Source: Apostichopus californicus
Lineage: Eukaryota > Echinodermata > Holothuroidea > Aspidochirotida > Stichopodidae
DNA length: 64,000 nucleotides
Direction: 5' to 3'
NCBI GenBank assembly: GCA_020650975.1
Contig: JAIPMN010000123.1
Coordinates: 6,896-70,895, forward strand
The notes beneath the pieces are model-generated. The model was given only the letters and a program-made list of their open reading frames with translations, was not told where the DNA came from and did not search any database. Both the position numbers and the translations under genes were made by a program. Below are positions 21,610 to 36,600 of this stretch, piece after piece (the stretch's first letter is position 1; every line of letters begins with the position of its first letter).

Positions 21610-24600
21610 GTAAGTTCTCATATTCATACAGTACAGTTGTATCAGAGGATACTGCTGTTACTACTGTAGTTACTACTATGCATTATGATCATACCAGTGT
21701 GGTCTTTAGAACTTGCAGTGCGTAGACCTCTAGTGGCTAGGCTACGTAGTTTATCATTAGCACGGCAGTAGTACTAGTGAAATCACGACCACTGACTGTG
21801 ATAGTTATGACCTTCTGTAGGCAGTCGGTATATAAGTTTTGTCTCATCAAGCGTAGGCTGATTTATCAGACTGGCATTTCTAACATAAACTTGACGCAAT
21901 CGTTTGATGACTTCTTTTAATAATTGTTTTCTGTGCTAGCTGTGCTACAGCAGGTTGTTGTTGAATTTCGGCCAATAATAATGTGTAGGCCTAGCTTACC
22001 GGCTATATCATTATACAATATGATCATAAGGCTCAGTTTACGCAGCCCAAGAATGCGATTATATTAATTAATGTACTGCAGGAAGAGGATGAGGGATTTC
22101 AAGTTAGGCACCAATAATTTGAAAGGGCACCATACTACTTATGTAGTATAGGATATTGGCTAACTTGTGAAGCTCTTGTAAAGTTGTAGTACATGCACAT
22201 AGTGGTGGCATAGATGTGGGAGGAGGGTGTAGTCAACCCATGAATTTTTCATGATATTTTGGCCATAGAAAAACCCAGTGCTTGAAAACTACTCCTTTTA
22301 ATTACGTGCAAAAAGTCATTCCAATCTGGACGTGTCATCTCATATAACCTTTAGGCTAGTCTAACACTACGGATACATTACACAATCAAATAAGTGTAAG
22401 TTCCTTAGACCATTACATTCTAGCAATGACACTATATTAAAGATTATTATTGTTGACATATGCGTCTGACTTTAACGATCTATTTGTAAGGCATGCTTCG
22501 CACTAACACATCCCTGGTTAAACAACAGAACTAACAGGGTTTTACCTGTGAAGTGCCTGCTGTTAATGTAACATGTGAAAACTACCTATTTAATAGTCAT
22601 ACATTACCTCAACAGTGCCAACTTAGTGCAATTTTACATATGCACTCTTGTTAAAATATAGTTGATTTGAAGAACCAAGTCTGGAAATAAAAATTTGTTT
22701 ATGTAGATGATGCAATTTTTGTTGATTTTGGAGCTATATAAATGTCTTCTGATTGATTGATAGTACTTAGGCTAGTTTCAAACTTCAAGCAAGCTTTCTT
22801 AACAAAATAGCTACTAAAGGCTTTCTTGTGGTCTGCCTAATTAGTGATAGGAGTTCAGATAGAACTAGCTATGTAAATTAGAGAATTGAAGAATAGTTAT
22901 TACAGAGCAGATGATTCTCAACAACAGAGGCAAATGGAAAGTTGTATGAATATAGCACCTACATTCTTAAGTGTTTAAATGAAAGACTTAGCTTTTAGTG
23001 TTCAGCTGTAAAGTTGATTTCTTGTTGCATTATGGATTTGTTGCACACTTGTTTCTTGTGGAGTCATGCAAGGTAACAAGACGACTTTAGGTGGGCTATG
23101 AGATTAGCCGATAGGATTTATTTGAGATTAATAGGGTTGTAAAATCATCTCATGAATCTAGTGGACAAGCTCAACTATTTAGACTAGAAATATTCTTGGC
23201 TGTCTGGTACCATAGTTCTAGGCCTCTTCAATTGTATGCTAAGTGAATACTCTGTTTTGATGTACATACATACCAATGTGCTACTTTTTAAAATTATATT
23301 CTTGATTTTCCTCCAATATATTGCAATGTGCAGTTTATTGCTGTTGTAGTCAATGTTACATTATGGATAAAAATGCACAATATTATGAGTTGCATGAATT
23401 GGAATGGTTCGTTGCATCTGTTTTTAAGCCTCTTATGCTCCACGTTGTATTCATGTTGAGGGCTGTTCTACCATATTCAAGTAACAAATATGTAAACATC
23501 ACATATTTATACCTTCCACTAAAAGACCACAGTCCCCTTTCCCAAATTCTCGCAAATAAATTGAAAGCCAAAATGTTACATCGTACAATGCAAAAGTACA
23601 GTAAAAATGCCAGGTCATTGGAAATGAACCCTGAATCCTATATTGTCAACAGTGTTGTGTGATGATGAATATGGGTTTCAATGTAAGCATTCTTGAATCA
23701 TTGTTGTACAGTACTTAAAAAAAATGCTTCATGAAGCCAGAAACCAAGCCATGATATCAGTATCTATATCACATATATGTACAGTATGTATGCTGAATGT
23801 AACTGACAGCTGTGGGCTGTAGAAAATGTTTTAATCAGGATACAATGGTGAAGGGTCTGGTATTGTTTGTATCTGAATGATAGGGGCGCATCCAGCCAGT
23901 TCCAGTTTGTTTGTGGAGATTAATCACCCGCTACTCTCTTAGATCGAAAGTATGCACAATCCCGTTTATTTACTTTTCAACTTGTTAAGTGCTGCTCTAC
24001 ATTCCATGGGGTACTTAATTGGATTTGAAAACAGGTTTATGGACACGGTTTAATTCTTTTGAAGCAGGGTTACTGAACTTTTGGACAGTTTGAGGAAGTT
24101 GTTCTGCTTCATCTGCTGTACAGTACTGTACCTTTTGAAGAGAAAAAACCCCATTACCTTTAAATGTGTAAAAGGGAGAAACAAATTCTGCATTTGTAAC
24201 AGAAAACAATTATTTTCTTGTCTTCTAAAATCAAAGATACAAGAGAAAGAGAGAGTAAAAATGAGTCAAGCAGATCAGTCTGTTAGATAAGGTGTTAAGC
24301 TTAAAAAAAAATAAATAGGAACTAACAGAGTCTGCTACGTAAGATGTACGGTAATCAGAACTTTGTAAAGCAATTGTTGGTGTTGTTTTCATTATGATCA
24401 GGTTGTACAGCTTTAATACATGTGTACTGCATGATAAATACTTTTTATAGCAATCATATTAAATTGTTAGATGTTTACATTTAGTTTGTTTATAGTATGG
24501 ATTTTACCTTTCTTATGTTTAAATCATGATTTTGTATGTTTTCTTTTGTAAATTTAAAATTTTTCATGTACACTTGACATTGATTGTTTTTAGTGCAAGC

Positions 24601-27600
24601 ATGTACAATATTCATCCTTTCAAGGAGATAATAAAGTTGAAATCAATTCAATCAAATAATAAATCCAAATTCAGTCTGTACATATTTTTTTACCAACCCA
24701 AAATATTTGATGCTCTCTGTGAAGGAAAGATGGACAGTAGAGAATTTTATTTCATGATATAGAAAAAAGAATTTGGAATTGGATAGATTATCCAAGTTTT
24801 GGACTTAACACAAAGAATTGCGGATTAACGCTATTGACTCTACATACAGTTTGTACCTTCCTATAGACCTGAAGTACATAATGGATACATTTCAGCTCTG
24901 TTCCCCCTCCCCCCTCCCCCTCCCCAACCAATATCACACTTCTAGGACACTGCCCACTTTCTCCTCCTGTCTAAATCTACCACGCAGAAGTCAATCGTAC
25001 AGGTTTTTCTATCTAGGCTTTTTATCCAAGAAATTTGTTTTGGATTGATTTTTGTCTGGTTTTCTTCACCAATCTTGAAGCATTGTATAAGTATCCTTTC
25101 GATTTTCCATGTTTTTTCGCGAATGAAAACTTTCCGCACATTTTACCCCCTAACTCGCTATATTATCGTACAGGTATTGGTTTCACGATAATCTCCATTC
25201 TAGCTTGCGAGTTGGCCTTGCTACTGCGCTTGGAGGCGTGGGCGTAGTCCCAACATGTTTCCAGTCATATGTACAGTAGTTTAGATCTTAAAGAGATAGA
25301 AAAGTGCATGTACTGTAGACTGGAGACAGGTAAGTATTGTTGCTCATAAATCCCCGAACCAGTTAGTTTTGGGGGAGTGATTAGTAACAATTTATGCAGC
25401 CAGAACAAAGTCTTTAGGCTTACCTGCAGTGTGATTACATACTGTATTTGCAGTATTTACAATTTAAGGGATCATACAGAAAGCATTATATTTAGCTACA
25501 GTAAGTAGTCTATTAAGCCGTTGTTAAAAACAGTTTGTCAGGCATAATTGTGTCCATGTTGTTTCATTCTATGCCATTGATTTTCATAATACAAAGATTG
25601 TTCCATTCTGTGAAGCATTGCTATACAACAATTGGTACTTAAAATGTTTTGTGTAACTGTAATGTGTTGTATATAGCTTAAAAAGATCACTGTAGTGAGG
25701 TGGAGTATATATATGTCTCAATGGCTCAAGTGTATGTAATCTCTCACCATAAAGGCTCTTCATGCATGAGTTGCAAATATTGTACAGTAATATTGTATTT
25801 GTTCCTATGTACCTTATACAACACTAAACAGTACCAACAGTGTACCTAAAGCAAATTGTGGAGGATGTTAGCTATTCAGTTAGAACTGCTAGTTTATTAT
25901 TGTATTAGGTTGTCATTTATCTTGCATTTGAATGCTACTTTCAGTTCTAAAGATTTTGTACAAAGATTACACACACGGTTTGAGTGTTTCAGACAAATAC
26001 TATAGCAAGTAAAGACTATCATTTCTTTGTTTGTTAAAGCATCAACATATTTGTACATTGTACTGTACTTGTGGTTATCACATTCATCAGTCGTAATGTA
26101 CAAAGTTCTTTCATTTAGCAACTATGCTCTTTTAAAGTTTAAGGGCTGTCTGTAAGTCTCTGTATATATACAGTATCTTGTTGAATCTCCAAACCTGACT
26201 GTGCAGAGTAAAGGTTGCTTTGATCACGTAAAACTAGTTTATTTAAATGCCTACAATGTTCAGTACAAGAATATACTGTACATTCTTTGATGATGGTGGA
26301 ACCACGACTACATGGCATTCCAGTAAACCCCATATCCCAGAACCGCATAACTTTTTAAAGATTGACCAGATGAGGAAAATGTGAGTGAGATGAAATTGAT
26401 CTAAAACTGTTTTATTTACAGTATATGTCTGTAGTGCACATAGGCGTAGGAGCCTAATTTGATTTGGGGGGCTGTAACGACTTGCCCGAAAATATAACCA
26501 AAATTGTTAACATCACATCACATGCAAATAACCGATAAATGCTTGTATGATATGCACATTACGATGTTGAACGCGCGCGTAGCGCGCGAAAAATTTTGGT
26601 TTTATTTTCCGTGTAATTACCCTTCCATATTGGTTATAATTATTGGGGAAGTCGTTACAATAATAACGATAATACTAGTATCAGTTTAACCATTGAAAAA
26701 CACATTGCAAATTATTCTTCTTTCAGTAGGTGCCCGAAAAATTCTCAGCATATTGCCCGAATTTTCACCAAAAAAGTTGAAAAACACACTGCAAAGTTTT
26801 CTTCTTTCAGTAGGTGCCCGAAAGATTCTCAGCATATTGCCCGAATTTTCACCAAAAGTTTTGGTTGGGGGGGGGGGGGGGGGCCCCAGCCCCCCCGCCT
26901 CCTACGCCTATGGTAGTGCAATAAGACTAACATGCTTTCCAAAAGCCTTAAATATTTTCAAGTAAACTCCATCCCACAACCACAGAAGCTTGTCAAAGTT
27001 GACAAGATTAGGGAAATATGGGTGAGATGAAAACTTAAAGTTAGTTAAACTATTGTATTTAGATATATGTAGTGTAAATCTATAGGCTCTCCTTATATAA
27101 AGGAGTTCTTGCATCCCCATGAACCATCTAGACATTTCTGTAGTTGGTGGGATATCAGTCAGTGGTCGGACATCATCAAAATTAAAATGAGCAGAGATTC
27201 AGTGATCAGAGGGTCATGAAATCCTTGCAGTTACTGTGTAGTGTGTACAGTACTGTATGGTACAATCACATTGTCATATTCTGATGATATTTCTTTCCTC
27301 TGAGCTCTGACATGTGTTGAAGTCTTCATAAGCTGGCAGGCTGTCAAGTGTCAAGCATTTGTATAAAGGTCATTTACATAGCATTGTCAAAGCTTGATGG
27401 CTTAGGTAGTCTCTAATCCTTTCACAAATTTGAAGGTCAGTAAAGTCTAACTGTGTGGTATTGTTGTGCACTGAACCCAACAAGAGTTATCACAGACTAA
27501 CAATATGACTGGAAGATTATTATGTTTGTCCATTCAGTTGTTTTCATATTTTCTGACCAGCTGTAATGGTACATGATATATTCCAAGGTCTGAATTAGCG

Positions 27601-30600
27601 ACCAGTACTACAGATCAGATAATTACCAGACAACTGAAGTAGGCTAGAAATGAGCAAAGATCTATTTCCAGTTCTTTACACATCTTGAAAGAAGTGATAA
27701 AATTATTTAGAGAGTTTATTTAAATTTGCAAATATAACAATTTGTTTTGGCTAGAACAAGATTCGACCTGTTCAGTGACCTAAGGATTACAACCCATTAT
27801 CCCATGCTCTTTCAGCTTAGCATACATTAGGCCCTGCTTACATCAGACCATGAGCATGGTGTGTTGAACCCTGTGCGCAGTGTTAAAATTTGTAATCTAC
27901 ACACAGCTATGGGTTGACCCGGATCAGTATGACCTTTGAACTTCTGTTGTTGTTTGTTTCGCACGTAATGTGACACAATAATAGACTCGTATTTATGGCA
28001 GTGCATAACATCACATGTATGGCTTATGGTTTTGCACCTTCTCTGAGAGAAACCTCAAGTTCCTGCTCTATGTTTGCGAGTGTGTGGCCGCATGCCGAGC
28101 ATGGGGTCTAATGTAAACACTAAACATGCTGGTGTTCAAAATCAATTCAATGCTGAACATGCACAGAGTGCCAGGTCTGATCTAAAATATAAGCACAGCC
28201 TTAGTAGCTATCCCTTTACATCCTGAATGTAATTGATATATATATATATAAATAGGGAAACTATATGTATTCTAGTCTGTCTGCATGTAAAAGTTTAATT
28301 TTGTATTCTGAATAGCGGTTTGCCACTGTCATACAGGGTACTTAAAACTAAACTACGTATTCACTTCACTTGTCCATGGTGAGCAAAATATCTCTCTGTT
28401 ACATACAGTCTTAACAATTCTTCAAAATACTGCACATCATATTTTCTCATTGCACAGGCCATCTACAGTACAGTATATGTGGAGATTTTTCGTTATGATA
28501 TTAAATGATGATAAATCAGAGCACAGTTAAATATATATGTATGCAAATTTTTAGTATTATTTAACATTTGTTCCACTTTTATTGTTATAAACCTCCACAT
28601 GAAACTCACAAATTCAAAGTTTTTGCATTTTTGTCATTTGAAATGTTGTGAAAGAAAATCATATCTGGTGTGTTCTCGAATATATCACACAACAAACGAT
28701 ATAAATATGTCAGTGAGTATCGTTCTGCTCTCAAAGTAATTAGTACATCCATGCGCAGTCGAGATCCTGAGCTGCATAAACCTCTGCCACAAATCTGTGA
28801 TCAATTTCTGCGAGCACACTGTGTTTCACAGTCGAATAAGACTTTATTTAACTAATGCAAAATACAGACTACAACATATTGCTAGATGTCTCCGAGTCAT
28901 GACCTAATTAAATGCCGAACAGCTATCATGAGCGATACAAATCTGGTTTCAATTGTGGCTTTGGGTAGATCTACAAAGTTTATATATTGCCTTTTTCAAA
29001 AAAATGTGTCCAAGAAAAAACCACCATATTAAGAGCAATTTTATGGCAGTGGTTTGATAGAATACATTCAGTGACAAAAATCGACCGAGTTGCATGCAGT
29101 AGAAATATGTAAAATAATGGAGGAAACAGAAAATTCTTGTGGCATGAACAATACAGTATATGATGTGGTAATATCCATGTCATTTGGCTTTCATTTTGTA
29201 TTGAGTTATTATAACTCTTTTGAAAGTGCACACTGTACAGTGAAAGTGGAGCATGCACAGTAGGCTCTTTGCCATATTGCGGCTCTGAAAGTTTTGTGAA
29301 CTTCAATACTTGTGGCTTTGTTGAATTAGTGCTTAGGTTGATAGGTTCATGTGTGTGAGTTCTAAGGGTACATGATTGTTTACAGAACTTTACATGAAAA
29401 GAATAAATATTACTCAGTATGAATTTCAATATCAGAGAGGAGGCTTACTTTGCAATATTTTAGTCTCAATAGGACATTTAGATATTAGTAATTAATTCAT
29501 ATACTGCTAGTTTAAAAGGCACTTTGTATACTTGTACAGATAATGAACTATATTTTGCTGAAAGAAAACTGATAGTGGAGCCCTATGTCTAATAACAATC
29601 TGCTTGCAATAGCTATGAAATTATCTCTATTAGGTTTCTGTTTTTGTAGCCTTTGTTTCTGTTTTTATATCCAGTGGGCTGAATGGACAACTATATTTTC
29701 TTAGTCTTGTATGTATGTGTGTATGCATTTAAGTGTGTATGTGATGGCTGGTTTGAAATCACGATATCTCAATAAGTTGAATCAATGTCATGCTTTGAGG
29801 GTAGATGCCTCATAATGTGTAAATGTGCCCTATTGTTGCTGGTTACCACCTCATGAATATTAATGAGTGGGCAGGGCTTAACATAAAATTATTAAAATGC
29901 CAATTATCTCTTACTGTAAGTCCAATTTAGTTCATACTTGGTATGGTGATGTAACTACAAGTAAGTACATGTTCTTTCAACAACACCTTTCCTCATTAAT
30001 ATTCATGAGTGGGTGGGTCTTAATGGTAAATGGTCAGAAAGAGCTTTTAAGCGTGATATCTCAACAAACACAAGCTGAATCAACATCATAGTGATTAGAT
30101 GTACCCTATTGTGTTTTGTTACCGTCTGTATTCAAATTTTGTGTAGCAGTTTGAAGGCTATGAATGTTGTCTCTTGTAAAATACTATGGTTCTTGGGTAC
30201 ATAAAACTATACAATTTTTGTGCTTATAAAGCAATTGGATCATTTTGCAAAGTTTCTTGTTTTGTGATACAGGATTTATTCCCTGCAGACCGAGTGCTCA
30301 GTGTTAAACTTGTAATGTAAATGCAATTCAGGGTTAACCCTGGATCAATCAATGCTGACCACTTTAAATTCAAACTTACCAAAGTATGTACATAGTTCAA
30401 GTATCTCCTGGCTATAAGTTTCAGTTGGGTCGCATTAATGCGTATTGAAAACATTTACCACGTCACAGAATTTTTCCCGCGGCACATTGGCTCCCCTTTG
30501 CCTAGCTGTGAGTCTTGAATCGATACCGTAAATGAGGGTATTTAGTGGGTAGTGTGCACTGAGGTTAATTTTGTATAAATGTCACAGTTTCAATGGCAGG

Positions 30601-33600
30601 AAACCAGCTGCTACAGCAATTTTAGCTTCAATTTATACATACATTTGACTCAGTAATGGTTGAGTCTAGCATTAGATTGCTATTTTCATTTTGTTTCCTT
30701 CTATGATTCAATGTTTAACCTCACAAGGTAAATTGATTTAACAACTAAAATATTTCAGCTTGAATCGGTATACATTGTTTATGGTAAGAGTTCTTTGTTA
30801 AGCTGCTTTGGTGAACATTGTCACTGTGTTAAGTGTACAGTATAAACAAGTTACCTAACCACATTTCTCTCTACCTCTCATTGGTGTGATGTCATTATGA
30901 TGTATGCAACCCTGAAAGGGCGTTTTCGTGGATGCATCACCCTCATTCTGTGTTTTTTTACATCAACTAATCAATGTCTTCTCTCTCAAATTGTCCATTT
31001 TTATTTGGTTCTGATATGTAAGAAACAATGGCATATTGTAATCAATATTCTCAAATGAAATATTACCCTTCCTTCACAAAGATTGCAGTACATTACTGTG
31101 TATCTTGACTTGTAGAGTATTAGTCATAATGGTTGAACACATTGACCATGGTACAGTATACTGTACAGTAGGTCTATTTCATGTAGATAAAAATCTGTGC
31201 TAAGTTGCAATATACCTTGAATATATGCATTTCAATTTGTGTTGCACATTGAAAGACCCATCTACATTTAAGATATATAACAAGTATGCATATATACTGA
31301 ATATGTTTTGCATGCTGCAGATCTATTATCATTGTTCACAAGGGTATTGCACTGTAAGCAATATAACTTGCAGTACTAGGGAGGTTGAATGTCAAAGATG
31401 AACGGTGACTTTATTAATTAGAGTTATAATGCTATCGTCATGAGAAGGATACTCAATTATACATAGCTGATGTGTATCTTTCCACCCTGTACTGTAGCTA
31501 GCTTTTAATAGACAGATGCAAAATCATTCTCTAACAACAGACAGGTGATCTGTCATTGAGAGAACCAAGAGGTGATTCTGTTTAATAAAGTCTACAGATT
31601 GAAATTAGTCGATTTTAAAGGTTCTCAGATTTCTCCCCCGACGAAAATTTGTATGTATATATATATTAGATCCTCCTGCAAGCAGGAACTCGTGAAGAAG
31701 CCTCATTGGCTTATCAAAGCCGCAAGCCGACCGAAGTCAGTCTCTTACATTCATATTTAACGTCCATAATTATGAATTGTTAATTGTCAACAACTCTCTA
31801 ACTGGACGACATACATTAATCTGGGAGTGACTTGAACCGGGGACCTTATGATTGAAAGGCACCGGCGTTAACCACTGAGCTAACACTCCACATTTAGTTA
31901 TGTTGTGATGCAGGCTATGGTCTCTATGTTCATGTTGAATATAATCTATAATCAATCTACAGTACACACTTGTTCAATTGTGATGTTATCATTTATGTTT
32001 TTAAATAAATTAAAATAATATGAGTTTTTTTTTATAAAACAATTTTGACTAACATTTTATATATAACTTCAAATAAAAAGATATTTTCTTTATGTTTATA
32101 AATAAATTAAAAACTACATAAATTTTGTTGTATAGTTGGAGAGCAGTTCAAAGGCTAGGGAACCTCATGGATGTTCTGTAATTGTGTTTCACATCATCCC
32201 CAGTGGCAATGTTTGTCATGTCGGGTTTCTTTCAACATTGCTTGTCAGTAATATTGTCAGTAACTGTCACTGTATATATACTAAATGTAGCTGTGTGTTC
32301 CTTGATGATTGATTCAAAGGATTTTATAATATTTTCCCCCTGTTGTTTTTTCCTCTTTCATTTTCAGCTTCTTGGCAACGCTAAAAGTTATAATTGTTTG
32401 CCAGTTTTTGTTCTGGTATTTGGAAATAGTTTCTAAAGGCTCTTCCAAGAAGTCATACACACTGGTTATAAATGCACTGGCAGAACCACACTAATGTATA
32501 GTACAATATTAACTGAAGCAAATGGGGCAAACCTGAGACAAAACAGGATTGAAAAAAGGTGAAAAAGTTACTCTACGGCTACGTATATGCAGCACTCAGA
32601 TAGTGTGTTAAGAAACTTTTTCATCACAATGATGAGGTTTGAAAGTACGGTTCAAACAGATCGTACGTGTGTGATTCTTTATGATAGACATTAATACCAG
32701 AATTGACTGTTATACTTTGCAAATGGTAGATTCGGAATGAAGAGGTGATAGGTGTTTACCCTGAAGAGGGTCAACGGGGGCGCAGTAGACAAATATTACC
32801 AGTTATTAGGCTAGGTAGACCGGAATGTATAACAGTAGCGTCGAGACAGGTCAGTACCCTCGTTTGTAAAATTAGCCAAACCAGGGAGCTTTTGGTTTTC
32901 ATACAGAATCAGACTATACTAGTAGATTTACTTCGCTCCTCTCTTACCTGTCTCCCCACTCCACATCTGCACTTTCTCATCTACCTAACTACACACACCT
33001 TACTTGACTAGATTTGCATCATTAAACATAGGAAGTGTGAAATATTGTTTCAGATGTCATTCACTTAATATAGTTTGTATATACAGTATATTAAACGCAC
33101 AGTACTGAATAAATTCTTCAGCATCAGGAAGCTACAGTATTGCAGATTTGATACCTGCACTTTGTGCTGGACTGTGTCCAATATGCAATGCATGATATAA
33201 AAGTGGACGGTAGCACATCCAGCACTGAATAAGCTTCCGTGCCACAGGTCTATCAATGCTGCTGCCTGTTACACCATAATATGTCATAGTTGATGAGTGG
33301 AATGTTATAGAATTGCCCTTTGCATTGGGTTATAACTCCAATTGATACTCACACATACTTTTCGTAAGGCAGAACATGTCCATCGAACTTACAAGCAGAT
33401 CTTTGAGGTTCAAAAAAATGTTGCGACATTATTAATTGTACAGTTGAAATTGGACACAAGTTTAGTACACATGTACAGAAAACTTTCTCTCGCACAAGTT
33501 GTAATACAATGTTTCTTGTTTATCATCCTGAAAACATCCTTGGTACAGGAAAAATGTATGAGAGCTCATGGCTCAATAAAGAAGGTTAGAAAAAAAGTGT

Positions 33601-36600
33601 GAAAGAGGCAGAACAAAACAGATCATTTGTAAAGCCAATGGCCAATGAACTGGCTTAAAAATGCCCAGGATAATCTGTCAGTTATTAATATGCAAGTACT
33701 TTAGTAGCCAGTGCTAGCCCAGTTGGAGCAATGAATTCTGTGCTGTACTTTCATGTCCAGCTTCAGGGCACTCGTACTGGCAGAATGAGCCAGTACGGGG
33801 AGCTGTGAAACATGGTTAGGGAGGGCAGTGTCGAGTGGTATTAACATTACAAAATGGTCCCTGTTACTGGTTACTTTGGTATAGTAAATAATTTAGATGC
33901 TGTTCAACTCCTCTCAAAAGAAATTATTATTCCTGAGAGAAAGCTGTGGATACAGTAACTATAAATATATATGTCTATAAATATATATTTTAGTACATAG
34001 TAACGCTATGTTTCAGTAGCAAAGTTCATCTTTCGAATTTAAATTCCAGAATTTTGTTGGTATTTTAGAATGATCGAGACATTTGACAGAATTTACACAA
34101 ATAAAACAAATTTGAATAAAAAGTTGCATGTCCTTCCTTATGTACAAAATATTAGTCAACAGAGTCCAATTCTTCATGAATTAAAAAAACCAAAAATATA
34201 TTAAATTGTCTTCACATCCTGGTAATACTTTCTAGTACACACCCTAATATAGTTGTGCACATGTGAAGGTACTGCATAAACAAGATCGATTGATAGGTCA
34301 AAGTAATGGAGGTTTGTAAAGTGATCATTTTCAGGCTATCAGTCACTTATATCCATTTTTGTCAATTTCTTGCATGCTACTATACTGATCTATTCACCCA
34401 GTCATTGCGTGCATTGATGACTAACATGTGATCATTTGATGACTGTTTACTATGCAGTATATCTATATATATATACAGTATATGCATATATAGTACTCAT
34501 AGCAATATTATTGTATCTCAAAAGCTTATTACATTTTGCATCCCATTATGTGCAGCAGTGTTCCTCTGATTAGCTTGTAACTTACTCTCAGCTATGGTGG
34601 AAAAAAATATAAAGTAGATCTTGGGTTTGTAAGCCACTTAATATCATTTCCTGCGAGATGTGGGTCATGCATTTGATTTATCATCGGGAGGAAGACAGAC
34701 CTTGCCACCACACTTAATCTTGTGACAGAAAACAAATAGCTCTTGCAAGTTTGCGTATTTGTAACTACAACAGACTAAGACCGCCAACAGAGTAAGTAAT
34801 TGGTTAAAGGAGCATATTGATGAAGTCCAAGGAAGGCGAGGGACAGTATATTATAATCTCATTGGTTGACATAGTTTTTTTGTAGTATACTGTATAATCG
34901 GCAACATCTGGTGCGCAAGAAATATGAGCACTTAACCGGTAAATCAGCTCCGACTTATTACATGGAAACCCCGAAAACGTAAATGGACGTAATTTATAAT
35001 ATACAATATGGGAGGAATATCAGACAAATTTGATTGACACACTGCGGGCCATAACTTAACTTTCTCAGCTTAAGCATATATATTGTGATCACAGAATGAA
35101 TTTCCCAAAAACTTCACTTTAGTAAAGTTCTCACCGAACGTCTCAGAAAAAATGAATGTATACACTGAGTACGAAATAAATATTTTGTTCCACTTTTTTT
35201 GGATTATCTGTAAACTATCTATAAGATACAGACTTACCAACCGGAGCATAAGCCTCCAATTTCTGAGAATGTGTGTGTGTGTTGTTGCCAGATGCTTGCA
35301 TTCTCTGCTTATCTATGCTGAGTGTCAGTCGCATCGGATGTCGTTAATTCTGTATCAATTGTTTGTAATATATTACTTGCGAATCGGTTAATAGACTCCT
35401 GGGCGGTACAAGTATGCCTGGCATGCAATGCTGTTGGATTTAGTTATGAATGTAACTTGGTGATAAATTGCCTTTGATATGGAATAAATTTCAAGGTGGC
35501 TATTTGTTTGGCACCCTTAGAGATAGTCCATAGCAACCACATACAGCGGGACTGACTGGATCTTCATGTGGATTCTTAGATATTCAAGGAGCAGTCAGAC
35601 TTTCAATTCTTAAGGTCTGCAATCAACAAGGCTAGTAGAGTGTGCAGTATCTGTTACTATCGAAAGTTAGTAGTTAAACAACCTTATTATGTCTTACTTT
35701 CTTGTTTGTTTTGTCAGAAAATTGAACACAAGAGAGGTTAAATTGGTTCTTGCTAATCCCACACAGCAACAAAGTTTAGTTACTGGAAAGGCTTATTTGG
35801 GTTTCTATGATTTTATAACATCGATCTTTTGTAAGAAATTCTTTTAAATTATTCGTTATGGAGAATGCGTGCTCTTGTGTGATGTGATCAATTTTCGTAA
35901 AATTTCTCCCTGCCTGATTAACTCAATATTTAATGAAATCTTGAAAACTATTGTTGAATTAATATATTATTCTCTTACCCAGCTATATTTGCCAGCTCTC
36001 CACTCTCCCCACCTTGCTACCCCCTCTTAATATACCAGAAGATATTTTATTGCCATAAATTGGTTTCTATATAGGGTGGTCAGGTGGTCATGACTTACAG
36101 TGATCTTGTCTAAGTTCTGCTTTGTTGAAATCACCATTAAAAGTAAGACTTTTAGATTTGTGAATGGGAGATTTAATTGGTAGCTTGTGAATATTTAGGT
36201 CGTATACATACATGGTACATCAGTCACATACATATTGTGTACCAGTCACATATATATGGTGTAATAGTCACATATATGCATTGTCCAGTCATATATTATA
36301 TTGTGTTCCAGCCATATACATGTGGTGTAACAAGTCATATATATATGGTGTGCATATGCCAGAATGCTGAGGTTGTGAGGAGACAGGTAAGCTTGTCACT
36401 TGTAAATAGCCAAACTGTGTAAGAGTTTGGGGATAACATAACTTTTAGCGCTGCACCCCCATGACCGTCTACGATTAACCTGGTAATTTTCACACTTTCT
36501 CTCTGGTCCAGCTGAATCTATAACACTATAATTGTCCCTTTAATGGTGAAGAGTGTTGGCCAAAATATGTTAAGTACAGTAGCAGTTCAACTAATTGTCA

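Noticed and set aside
28980-29429. 149-aa minus-strand reading frame in GRAF intron 1
   Set aside because: Composition is like translated AT-rich non-coding DNA; no motif and no introns or signals around it.
31822-31890. Functional tRNA gene
   Set aside because: Boxes A and B are good but the T and anticodon stems do not pair.
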